Below, one piece after another: positions 1-8,188 of a DNA stretch of 64,000 nucleotides; the first letter of the stretch is position 1; each line of letters opens with the position of its first letter. The notes under the pieces are model-generated. The model saw only the letters and a program-made list of their open reading frames with translations. It searched no databases and had not been told where the DNA came from. Source of the DNA: Alteromonas hispanica (GTDB lineage: Bacteria > Pseudomonadota > Gammaproteobacteria > Enterobacterales > Alteromonadaceae). The stretch covers positions 1-64,000 of the forward strand of contig NZ_JAAAWP010000015.1 in the NCBI RefSeq assembly GCF_010500915.1, in the 5' to 3' direction. A program made the position numbers and the translations under genes.

Positions 1-111
1 GAAGCGAGAGCTGACGTATTCGATTACGTCGAGCGGTTCCATAATCCAAGAATGCGACGTAGACTAGCAAATCAAGACAGCAAGTTTACGTCTTTATCAA
101 ACCGTCCGTAA
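1..111 (+). pseudogene. IS3-family transposase, C-terminal end (cut by window edge)
   Basis: Frame 1 reads 36 codons to a TAA. The peptide contains EARADVFDYVERFHNP followed by an RMRRRLANQD-type tail, which matches the C-terminus of IS3-group OrfB transposases (the end of the DDE integrase domain, 'VFdYIErFhNP'). Only this tail is in the window, so I cannot tell whether the element is intact upstream. A short hairpin (112-131) follows the stop. It marks an insertion-sequence end at the left edge. Confidence 0.75.
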
Positions 112-131
112 AAACGGGGTAGAACCCGTTT
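112..131 (+). terminator. Hairpin directly after the transposase stop
   Basis: Arms AAACGGG (112-118) and CCCGTTT (125-131) form a 7-bp stem with a 6-nt loop, followed by a broken T-run. It could end transposase transcription or be part of the element's end. No matching inverted repeat is in view. Confidence 0.35.
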
Positions 132-176
132 GTTGATTTTGAAGCGCAAGTCGAAAGTAGCGACGGAGATGAAGAA

Positions 177-386
177 TTGATTGTCAATGACAAGGGAGGA
201 AACTCGAGTTCCTTTGCGACCACCATGATTCGCACCAAAGAGGGGAAATATTATGAGTGGTCGGCGACGGGTCGAATTGGCGTGTCACTGGCACAATTTT
301 CGTCTGCCAATGACCTCGCCTTTTCCTTTAGACGAGCAGCATCTCGGTTAGTAGAAATGGGGGGAAAGGAATGGGGACGGCAATGA
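177..386 (+). CDS. Orphan reading frame of unknown function, possibly a fragment
   Basis: The frame is open from codon 123 after an in-frame TAG and ends at a TGA at 384-386. The only early start is TTG at 177, with no clear ribosome binding site. The peptide (about 69 residues, rich in S, G, R) has no motif I recognise. Because it follows an IS3 tail directly, it may be the remnant of an interrupted gene. It may also not be coding at all. Confidence 0.2.
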   Translation: MIVNDKGGNSSSFATTMIRTKEGKYYEWSATGRIGVSLAQFSSANDLAFSFRRAASRLVEMGGKEWGRQ

Positions 387-924
387 CGACATAAGGTAAA
401 GTGCCCCACCAACAAAAAAGTACCTCTAACCGGTTGCAGAGACATCATCCTAGTTTGCTAAAAGTTAGACTTCTTGTTCCTGAATCGCTATGACCAAAAA
501 CGTCTGCAATTGATTCAGGTTGTGTAAAAACTTCACCAACCCAATTAATTACGCAATGCTACGTAATATGTAAGTTTTCTTAGTTTTTAAACTTGGTCAA
601 ACTTTAATGTGAGTCACGCTCTCACATTTATTTTTTTCAGGTGAATAATAGATGCGTTTTCTTTGCTTCATTGCAATGTTTCTCCTTAAATAAGGACAGC
701 GTTGTATTCACTAATTGAAATCAAGGTACTTTGAAGACCCACGAAAAGCACTGATTGGCATCAAGAGACAAGGAGCAGACGTCCGTCGTGGCTCCTAAGT
801 GCATTGACGAATCATCATCCATTTTTTTGTCTGAAATGAATATCAGTATTACGCTAATGCGGTAGCGTTTCCCTTCAGTGTCTGGTTACAGCCACAGCAA
901 ACGCTGAGGCTGCAAGATTAGCAA
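387..924. other. Intergenic stretch, no gene recognised
   Basis: About 540 bp between the orphan frame and the end of the CHRD gene. I see one short stem, AGGAGC (771-776) with GCTCCT (791-796), too weak to call a terminator. No coding remnant was recognised in any frame. Confidence 0.4.
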
Positions 925-1419
925 TCAGTTTCCCTGTTGCATTAACTGCCCTCTAATTGCACCAGCAGGAAAATCTGGATTATGCACATTAATATAATAG
1001 TCTTCGGGATGTGTAAGAATTTCTTGGACCACAGGACCTGCAGGGAATTTACTCGATTCAAGTCCTTCTGTCAGACAGTCTGCAGCATTTCCATCTTCAG
1101 GGCCCGCCAATACAGCGACTACTGGCCCGTTTGAACCCGCTTCTCCTTTATGGATATGTGCAGCCATGCCTTCACCTACAGGTACCAATTGTATTTTATC
1201 TACTGTGATCACATAACAAAGTGTACTGGGATCACCATCAATGCCAAATACATAGGCTTCCCCTCTTCCATTCGGATCGCCGGAGATCCGGTTATTTTTC
1301 GTATTACTGACCTCCTGACGACCATCAAGTGACGCTTCCAATACATTATTTGTATGACCAGCCAGCGCTGACCCAGACATTCCCAGAATTGCGATAGATA
1401 TAGCAAGCTTTTTAAACAT
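925..1419 (-). CDS. Secreted CHRD-domain protein
   Basis: The 164-residue protein begins with a Sec signal peptide (KK, then a hydrophobic stretch, cleavage probably after SALA at about residue 21). The rest matches the CHRD domain: a start 'LEASLDGRQEV', the central 'GMAAHIHKGEAGSNGPVVAVL' segment (HIH with following glycines) and the end 'YYINVHNPDFPAGAIRGQL', which is the family's signature. CHRD domains occur in secreted and surface proteins of bacteria and in chordin; the bacterial function is not established. It stands alone on the minus strand. The ATG is preceded by GGAGATAACACC, a good ribosome binding site. Confidence 0.85.
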   Translation of the reverse strand: MFKKLAISIAILGMSGSALAGHTNNVLEASLDGRQEVSNTKNNRISGDPNGRGEAYVFGIDGDPSTLCYVITVDKIQLVPVGEGMAAHIHKGEAGSNGPVVAVLAGPEDGNAADCLTEGLESSKFPAGPVVQEILTHPEDYYINVHNPDFPAGAIRGQLMQQGN

Positions 1420-2028
1420 GGTGTTATCTCCAAAAATTATTCATATTGACACTTCATAAGCAGGACACTGCCAAGACTAGTGTGAAAGATTCGAAGGCAC
1501 CTATAACTGCATATACTCGCCACCAGCACTGGATGTCGAAAGATCTCTTCGTCTCTTAACAAGCCAAACGAATGACACTGTATGGTGGATGCAGAATTTT
1601 ACATTTTTTTTACGATTGTATTTTAATCTGCAACTTTAAAAAATTCGGAACTTAAGCAGAGGACGAAAACGTAAAATGTACGTTATTGCCCCGGTCTTGG
1701 CTTGCTTTTTCAAATATGCTGCTCGATGGATGACATGCATGATTTTGTTAAGTTCTTTGGGATATCTACAAAGTAGCAGCATCAAAGGCATGGGTAGACT
1801 CAACACCCAACTCACGTATTTATTAATAAACCTTTAATTTTCTCATCTCGAATACTACAAAAGTTAAAATGTAATACTTTCAATTGCTTAAATTTTTTCG
1901 ATTTATGATTTAGTAAAATCAGATACAAACCAGCATACCTTTGTATCAAATGAAACCTTAGCGAATTGACCACAAAATATAATAGTTACTGTGATGCGGT
2001 ACGGTTAAAACTTGAGGTTAATTGGGCA
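1420..2028. other. Intergenic, divergent upstream region
   Basis: About 610 AT-rich bp between the divergently transcribed CHRD and protease genes. It presumably holds both promoters. I see no strong palindrome, terminator or coding remnant. Confidence 0.4.
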
Positions 2029-4329
2029 ATGAAGAAAACAATTCAACGCAATGTAATGTCACTTATCGCCATAAGTGCGACAGTGAGCTCTATAACAATA
2101 GCGGCCGAAGAGGCAGCTATGCAACCGGGCACGATTCTTTTTAAAGTTAGTGATAGTGCGGCTCCTAATGAGCTTAAAGGCTTGAATGCTTTACTCAAAG
2201 CACAAGGGCTCATGAGTTCAACAACAATGAAGGGAAGCGCGCTGACCGTTGCAAAATTTAACGCACATGGTCGCGAAAAAGCGATAGCAACGCTACTTGA
2301 AAAAAGCGGTTATGTAGAGTTTGCACAACCTGACTACATGGTTGAACCCATCCTTCAACCCAACGATCCTAGCTTTTCAAACCAATGGCACCATAACAAC
2401 ATCAATAGTGAGCAAGCATGGGACGTAACTACCGGTAATAATGTAGTTGTTGCCGTATGCGATACTGGCTTTGATGTAAATCATCCTGACCTAGCGGCCA
2501 ACCTGCGCACAGACTTGGCGTACAACGCACAAGATGGCAGCACCTATATATTTGATGCCAATGGACACGGCACTGGTACTGCCGGTTCACTGGGTGCTGT
2601 TGGTAACAACGCCACAGGCGTAGCGGGTGTAAATTGGAATGTCGATATTATCCCTGTGCGAATTGCCATTAGTGACTCGAACAGCTCTGCGTATATTTCG
2701 ACCATGGCAAAGTGTATCGAATACGCTGCTGATAATGGTGCGCGCATTGTGAATTTAAGTTATGGCGGTATTCAATATGCGGCTATAGACTCAGCAGCGC
2801 AGTACCTTCGTAGTAAAGGCGGGCTTTTGTTCATGTCAGCAGGTAATGACGGGCAAGAATTTGCTAGCTACCCAGATTACAGCAGCTTTGTTGGCGTGGG
2901 CGCCACCGATCAAAATGATAACCGTGCCAGCTTTTCCAGCTATGGAAATTATGTTGATATAACAGCGCCTGGGGTAAGTATTCGTACCACCTATCCAGAT
3001 AATCGCTATGTTAACTACAGCGGCACTTCTTTCTCTTCCCCTATCGCCGCGGGTGTTGGTGCTTTGATGATTGCTGCCAATCCCAGCATTACGGTTGAGC
3101 AAATTGAAGCCGGCATTTTTTCAACGGCCATTGATATAGGCGCAAGTGGTGATGACAATGTTTTTGGACACGGTTTGATTGATGCCGCAGCAGCAGTTAA
3201 TTACGCAATAAATGTTGGCAGTGTAATAGCGCCAACCTCACAAATAACGGTAAGTGCTGCCAGTGTGCCTTTTGGCACAGATGTTTTCTTTAGTGGGCTT
3301 AACTCCTTTGACGACGATGGCGATATCGTAAACTACGCATGGAACTTAGGCGATGGCACCATTTCTGAACAAGCAGAACTGCCTCATACTTATGGTGCAA
3401 CAGGTGCTTATCAAGCAAGCTTGACTGTAACCGACAACGACGGTTTGACGAACACGTCAAGTGTAACCATTACCGTTACCACCGAGCTTCCCAATGCCAT
3501 TATAAGTGATATATCTACTGCGTATTCGTTAGGCGATACCATTGCCTTTGATGCAACTACATCTACTGATCCCGACGGCAGCATTGTTGACTACGCATGG
3601 TCGTTTGGCGATGGAGCAGAAGGTAACGGCTCTTTGGTTGAACATACCTACACCGCAACTGGAAGTTATCAGGTTGTACTTACTGTTACAGATAACGCAG
3701 GTGCGATAAATACAGATACGGTGATGATAAATGTTATTGATCCACTTTCTCTCAGTGCACCGTCAAACCTAACAGCTCAAACGAGTAGACTTTCAGTTGA
3801 GTTAAGTTGGCAAGATACCAATACCAGTGAAACACAATTTATTGTTGAGCGTGGAGAGAAGCTCAGAGGAAAAGTGAGATTCAGTACAATAGCAACCTTA
3901 CCTGAAAACAGTGAAAGCTATACAGATGTTGTACCGAGTAGTGGCGATTATCACTATAGAGTTACCGCGGCAAATAGCAGTAACTCAGCAACCTCTTCGG
4001 TACTTCGGGTGAATGTTTCTGACACAGGTACTCCACCGCCCAGTGATTTAGCAGCACCGAGTAACTTAAGCGCCTCTTTGAATGGTAGCAATGTAACACT
4101 CTCGTGGACTGACAACGCCAGTAGCGAGCTTGGATTCTACATAGAGCGCGGAATTAAAGAAAAAGGCAAGATAAGCCATGAACGCATTGCCATCGTTGGC
4201 AAAAATTCAGTGCAGTACACTGATAGCGCTGCAGGCTTAGCAAGTGGCAACTACAGCTACCGCGTCAGTGCCTATAACGATGAAGGTACGTCTGCTTACA
4301 GCAACACATCTGAGGCTCGCGTAAAATAG
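2029..4329 (+). CDS. Secreted subtilisin-like serine protease (S8) with two PKD and two FnIII domains
   Basis: I start at ATG 2029 (MKKTIQRN), where a normal signal peptide begins, rather than at the upstream frame extension from 1966. Residues below count from 2029. A propeptide (about 35-110) precedes an S8 catalytic domain with Asp145 in VAVCDTGFD, His180 in NGHGTGTAG, the oxyanion Asn273 in SAGNDG and Ser334 in GTSFSSP. Two PKD domains follow, each with a 'WxxGDG' core and an HTY motif, then two fibronectin III-like repeats, both opening APSNL and containing 'FxxERG'. It probably digests extracellular protein, with the C-terminal domains binding substrate or surface. The order Asp-His-Ser and all key residues are intact. 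Confidence 0.93.
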   Translation: MKKTIQRNVMSLIAISATVSSITIAAEEAAMQPGTILFKVSDSAAPNELKGLNALLKAQGLMSSTTMKGSALTVAKFNAHGREKAIATLLEKSGYVEFAQPDYMVEPILQPNDPSFSNQWHHNNINSEQAWDVTTGNNVVVAVCDTGFDVNHPDLAANLRTDLAYNAQDGSTYIFDANGHGTGTAGSLGAVGNNATGVAGVNWNVDIIPVRIAISDSNSSAYISTMAKCIEYAADNGARIVNLSYGGIQYAAIDSAAQYLRSKGGLLFMSAGNDGQEFASYPDYSSFVGVGATDQNDNRASFSSYGNYVDITAPGVSIRTTYPDNRYVNYSGTSFSSPIAAGVGALMIAANPSITVEQIEAGIFSTAIDIGASGDDNVFGHGLIDAAAAVNYAINVGSVIAPTSQITVSAASVPFGTDVFFSGLNSFDDDGDIVNYAWNLGDGTISEQAELPHTYGATGAYQASLTVTDNDGLTNTSSVTITVTTELPNAIISDISTAYSLGDTIAFDATTSTDPDGSIVDYAWSFGDGAEGNGSLVEHTYTATGSYQVVLTVTDNAGAINTDTVMINVIDPLSLSAPSNLTAQTSRLSVELSWQDTNTSETQFIVERGEKLRGKVRFSTIATLPENSESYTDVVPSSGDYHYRVTAANSSNSATSSVLRVNVSDTGTPPPSDLAAPSNLSASLNGSNVTLSWTDNASSELGFYIERGIKEKGKISHERIAIVGKNSVQYTDSAAGLASGNYSYRVSAYNDEGTSAYSNTSEARVK

Positions 4330-4350
4330 CCTTTCAAAGGCGACGTTAAG

Positions 4351-4387
4351 ATATGCACTCCCTCTTGCAATGAGGGAGCGCATATTT
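4351..4387 (+). terminator. Rho-independent terminator of the protease gene
   Basis: ATATGC-A-CTCCCTC pairs with GAGGGAG-C-GCATAT around a TTGCAAT loop (one mismatch) and is followed by a TTTT run. It lies 21 bp after the protease stop. The symmetric stem could also serve the degraded minus-strand gene at 4453-4873. Confidence 0.85.
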
Positions 4388-4452
4388 TATGAGTTAGCTG
4401 CTGTATATTCTATGCCTGCACTTCCGATATAGCGTAACTATAGTGTCACTAT

Positions 4453-4873
4453 TTACAAATCGAGAAAAAATTTATCTATATCACGCTGAATAGGCCCGGC
4501 CTCCTCTAAATAGTTCGTAATGCGGTGTTGATGATATTGTCAATTACCCGTTCCATTCGGCTATGGCTTGCAGCTTTAACCCGATTGTTCAACCAATTGG
4601 TATAGCAATGTTTGCTCTGGCCGATTCACAGATCTGTTCATGTCGGGCTGGCTTCAAGTCTGGATAAGGTACAAGTATTTTGCTGGTTTACCCAGGTCAG
4701 GGCTTTGTGCCCCTCTATTTCTTCTAGCCACAGGTAAGGATCTTCCATTGACTTTGGCTTTACTTCTGTTGTTTCTAAATGTTTAGGATCGGCAATCGGG
4801 CTCTCTTCTCGGAGTGAACACCAACTATTCCGAGTATTACAATATACTTGAACAACTTACTGATAAATTCCAT
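4453..4873 (-). pseudogene. Degraded prolyl oligopeptidase (S9) gene
   Basis: On the minus strand an ATG at 4873 opens with MEFISKLFKYIVIL, signal-peptide-like, and then breaks. The next frame continues with SMEDPYLWLEEIEGHKAL and TWVNQQN, the N-terminal signature of S9 prolyl oligopeptidases ('DPYrWLE...WVkaQN'), and then stops. About 150 bp later another frame ends in a short C-terminal-like peptide, with stop at 4453-4455. S9 enzymes are about 700 residues, so most of the gene, including the catalytic Ser/Asp/His domain, is deleted. It is certainly non-functional. The identity rests on the N-terminal motif; assigning the last piece to the same gene is a guess. Confidence 0.6.
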
Positions 4874-5026
4874 GGTAAGTTTTCTTTTCCTTAGTGTCGC
4901 CTGTTTCAATCCACTGTTTGGCGCTAACACACCACTATGCGAACGCGCTTGTGTTGTTGTTACGTTCCAAGTAAAACATACTACTAAAATGAATATTTCG
5001 CTTTATTCATACTCTAGGAATTAATC

Positions 5027-6016
5027 ATGAACAAAGCCTTTTACTACCTCATGTCTGGTTTATTAAATATAGTATGTCTTTCATTGTTGGCATTCAGTGC
5101 ATACGCTATATCCCTCGTGGTTAAACCAGATAAGGAACTCATGGTTCCCGTTGAAGGCGGGAACGTTTATATCAGGCTTAACGGCGTCACACACACAGAT
5201 GCCATTCCAGTGGTGTTTATTCACGGAGGTCCTGGCGGTACACACAATGGCTTTGTAGGCATGACTGAACTGGCAGACGAGCGCATGGTGATTATGTATG
5301 ACCAACTTGACAGCGGAAAATCAGATCAGCCAAACGACCCAGTAAACTGGCGAGTTACACGTTTTGTTGAATCATTGGATGCTATTCGAAAGCATTTAAA
5401 GGTTGAGCGATGGCATCTGGTGGGACATAGCTGGGGCTCAGCCATTGCCTTGGAGTACACAGCAAAATATCCACAGCACACGGTATCGACTGTGCTTGGC
5501 GGCACATTTATTTCCACGCCACACTGGATCATGGATGCAAACTTGTTGGTAAACGCAGCCCCTCAAAAAGTACAAGACACCCTTAAACAGTGTGAATCAT
5601 CTCAACCACCGGAAGCACCAGTCTGCAATGCTGCATATATCAAGTTGTATTCTGCTTATTACACGCCAGGTAAGCCCGATGAAGCGATTATCGCTTATGA
5701 AGAAAACGTTGGGGGAAATGGATTCAACCCGGTGATTTACAATGCCATGTGGGGGCCAAGTGAATTTTCGTCTACGGGTGTATTGAAGCACTACGACGCG
5801 ACCCATTTGTTGGCCGATATCGACCCTACGAGAACGTTGTTTATGATTGGTCAGTACGATTCAGCGCGCATTGATACCGTTCAAGATTATCTTGCGTTAG
5901 CGCCCGGCGCCGAACTGGCCGTGGTGCCGGGTGGGGCACATGGTTTTTACGACGACAGACCTTTAGTGACACTGGCGTTGCTGCGCAGTTGGTTAAGGCG
6001 CAAGGATGCAAATTAA
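5027..6016 (+). CDS. Alpha/beta hydrolase of the prolyl aminopeptidase (S33) type
   Basis: The 329-residue protein has an N-terminal hydrophobic segment (about residues 8-30, signal peptide or anchor). The family marks are HGGPGG (66-71, oxyanion loop), YDQLDSGKSD (91-100, compare 'DQRGxGxS'), GHSWGS with nucleophile Ser135, and candidate acid Asp278 (GQYDSA) and His305 (GGAHGF). HGGPG with GHSWG is typical of proline iminopeptidases and related S33 hydrolases. The usual DQRG is here DQLD, so substrate preference may differ. It is a single gene, with a ribosome binding site (AGGAA) 8 bp before the ATG. Possible role: trimming peptides released by the upstream protease, which is an inference. 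Confidence 0.85.
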   Translation: MNKAFYYLMSGLLNIVCLSLLAFSAYAISLVVKPDKELMVPVEGGNVYIRLNGVTHTDAIPVVFIHGGPGGTHNGFVGMTELADERMVIMYDQLDSGKSDQPNDPVNWRVTRFVESLDAIRKHLKVERWHLVGHSWGSAIALEYTAKYPQHTVSTVLGGTFISTPHWIMDANLLVNAAPQKVQDTLKQCESSQPPEAPVCNAAYIKLYSAYYTPGKPDEAIIAYEENVGGNGFNPVIYNAMWGPSEFSSTGVLKHYDATHLLADIDPTRTLFMIGQYDSARIDTVQDYLALAPGAELAVVPGGAHGFYDDRPLVTLALLRSWLRRKDAN

Positions 6017-6762
6017 TGTGGTCGATATCTTTTGCTGAACCTTAATTACAGCATCTTAAATGTGCATGGTAGGAACACTACCTACCTTAAATTTCAACCT
6101 TCAATTTCTTCAACAAACTTTTCGATTAACTTTCTAAATATGAGCGCTCTGTGCGCCCTAGGGCAGGCCAACGACACTTACAGGTGATAGCAACCATATA
6201 CAACGGGAAACCTTCGCTACTGGACTTGTTACCGAAATTTGGCACACCTCAAGTGACTGCAAGTGAACAGGCCTAGCTTCTTATCTGCCGCTCGCAACTA
6301 GTGCGCCAAGGCCAGCTTCACGTAAACAGAAGCCCTATAAGCCCAAGGCAAATTGAGACAAAAAGCGGAAGGTCAATATTTTTAGTGTAGAAGACCGCTG
6401 CGTGCCATTTTCGGAGCATCAAACGCAGTGTGTTGACTAAGATGGATAGAGAGTATTGTTATTAGTGTGCTTCTCGGCTGACAAACGAGGCTGCAAACTA
6501 GTTTCTTAGCAAATATGCGGGCGTAATCGCATAAGCATGCCCAAGGCAATTGACCCGACTCTCAATGCGAAAGTCTTTGTCCCAACAGTTAGTGCTTAAA
6601 TCAACTATTTATATAGAAATCCCTGATGTTGAGCTCAAATCGCTCAACTGGAGGTTCTGTATGAAGCGGCGTGTATGCCTGTTTAGACGGTTTAGCAGAA
6701 TGTCAAAGCTAAACTCTCTTCGAGCCACTTTTCACTTATAGCTACGTAATGTCTAATACAAT
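6017..6762. other. Intergenic, with a possible LysR-regulator relic
   Basis: About 745 bp without an intact gene. On the minus strand, 6094-6177 encodes a 27-residue end with an IFRKLIEKFVEEIEG tail that resembles the C-terminus of LysR-type regulators. The reading frame is closed just upstream. A 63-codon plus-strand frame at 6550 shows no coding character. I regard the region as decayed coding DNA. Confidence 0.3.
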
Positions 6763-8064
6763 CTACTTCACAAAAAACGGAATATTCGCGTGTGCCGCAT
6801 TTCCATTTCCATCATACACATAGGCATAGAGACGGTAAGCTCCGGGTGTGTTGGGGGCCTTAAACTTAATTTTCTGAACTGAGGCATCTTCTATCAAGCC
6901 CTCCACCAGTTCAGGGATCTCTTCTTTATCACCTCCTACTTCGGTGGCGGTAGACTCTTTTCGTATTTCCCACTTAAAGCTTAATTTATCATTATCTGGG
7001 TCTACGGCGTTCAATGTTGCCTCATACTCGTCACCCATAAAAAGATAAATATTGTCGAAGGCAACTTTACCGTCTAAGCCTATTGGGCTGACGCGAGGGG
7101 TTCTGTTGGCCGGCCATTGTCCAGTCCAGATGTAGTGCATAACATCAACGGCTTCAGTGCGCTCCCCAGAATCTAAAAACATACCATACCAAGTACCTGT
7201 TCGCTCTTGCTTTTGACCCCACAAAAAAACGTAGTTACCTATAACTTGTTTTGCTTCTGGCTGAATGGCTTTCAGATAACTTTTAGCGTAATTGCTCGCT
7301 TTCTCAGAGCTTGTTGTTTCAACCGGTGCGTTCCATTTTGTTTTATATACCTCCCAGTGTCCTACCGCGCCCCACTCTGTAATCATGTAGGGTCCTTCAT
7401 ACCCATAAGACTTTACATATTTAGGCAAGTTAACCACGTCTGCATAAAGCTGAAAGCTGATGAAATCTAACGCGGGAGCACGTTGTGTGATGGCATCCAT
7501 AGCATCTTCATCGAAACCTGCCAAGGTGGTGGTGGTTGGATGATGAGGATCTAACTGCTTTATCATTTCGGCAACTTGATTAACCGCGTCGTAAACCTTC
7601 GGATTGGTAAAATCAAAGTTGAGCTCGTTGCCAATAAACCAAGTGAGAAGTGCAGGGTGGTCTTTATGTTTAATTACCTGAGCTTTTACTTGCTCTAGTT
7701 GTTCAGCAACAGCGACGGGATCGTTGTAATCAAAACCATGTCGCTCACGCGCGAAGTCGATACCTAATGAGACCGTCATACCAAGCTCATGGGCTTTATC
7801 TAAGAGGACTGAGGCAGGGTAGACACCACCATCAACAGACCAGGTACGAATAGAATTTGCACCATGAGCAGCCAGTGTTTTTAAATCAGCGCCGTCTACG
7901 CCAGCACCTTTAACTGTGTAAGGCTTATCTCCGCGCATAAGCACAAAACCGTCGTCTTGAGTTTTAACTACTTCTACATGAATGGGTTTAGCAAATAGGA
8001 CTGGTGAGAGGAAAAGTAAGCAGGCTAACAATAAAAACGATTTTTTCTTACGATGTGTTGCCAC
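6763..8064 (-). CDS. Secreted TIM-barrel glycoside hydrolase (GH2-like), probably beta-glucan active
   Basis: The 433-residue protein has a signal peptide (KKKSFLLLACLLFLS, cleavage near residue 25). The barrel carries GANSIRTW (68-75), the acid/base candidate Glu147 in WFIGNELNF and the nucleophile candidate Glu230 in MITEWGAVG. That NE ... TEWG arrangement is typical of clan GH-A, and the closest general pattern I recognise is the GH2 barrel. After about residue 330 comes a beta-rich module (PEVxxx, PGAYRLYAYVYDGNGN), like a cadherin or Ig-type appendage. It is the last gene of the GH16-TonB receptor locus, 124 bp after the receptor. The exact GH family is uncertain. Confidence 0.8.
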   Translation of the reverse strand: MATHRKKKSFLLLACLLFLSPVLFAKPIHVEVVKTQDDGFVLMRGDKPYTVKGAGVDGADLKTLAAHGANSIRTWSVDGGVYPASVLLDKAHELGMTVSLGIDFARERHGFDYNDPVAVAEQLEQVKAQVIKHKDHPALLTWFIGNELNFDFTNPKVYDAVNQVAEMIKQLDPHHPTTTTLAGFDEDAMDAITQRAPALDFISFQLYADVVNLPKYVKSYGYEGPYMITEWGAVGHWEVYKTKWNAPVETTSSEKASNYAKSYLKAIQPEAKQVIGNYVFLWGQKQERTGTWYGMFLDSGERTEAVDVMHYIWTGQWPANRTPRVSPIGLDGKVAFDNIYLFMGDEYEATLNAVDPDNDKLSFKWEIRKESTATEVGGDKEEIPELVEGLIEDASVQKIKFKAPNTPGAYRLYAYVYDGNGNAAHANIPFFVK

Positions 8065-8129
8065 TACGTCACTCCTTGAAAATTTAAGTTTGTTGCAAAG
8101 GCGTCGAGCAGAAAAGTGCGATACCAGTT

Positions 8130-8163
8130 GCGATACCCTTTTAATAATATCTAAGGGTATCGC
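8130..8163. repeat. Intercistronic perfect inverted repeat
   Basis: GCGATACCCTT (8130-8140) and AAGGGTATCGC (8153-8163) form an 11-bp perfect stem between the TonB receptor and the downstream glycosidase. There is no T-run on the minus-strand side, so it fits an mRNA-stabilising or processing hairpin better than a full terminator. A related string, GGATACCTTTTAATAA, recurs at about 8181-8196 next to the receptor stop. Confidence 0.6.
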
Positions 8164-8188
8164 GCGGTGATCTTGTTATGGATACCTT

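Noticed and set aside
1966-2028. Start of the subtilisin-like protease at 1966
   Set aside because: The extra 21 residues are polar and precede a proper signal peptide that begins at ATG 2029.
6550-6741. A 63-codon plus-strand frame
   Set aside because: Basic, low-complexity composition, no ribosome binding site, no motif; it lies in decayed DNA.
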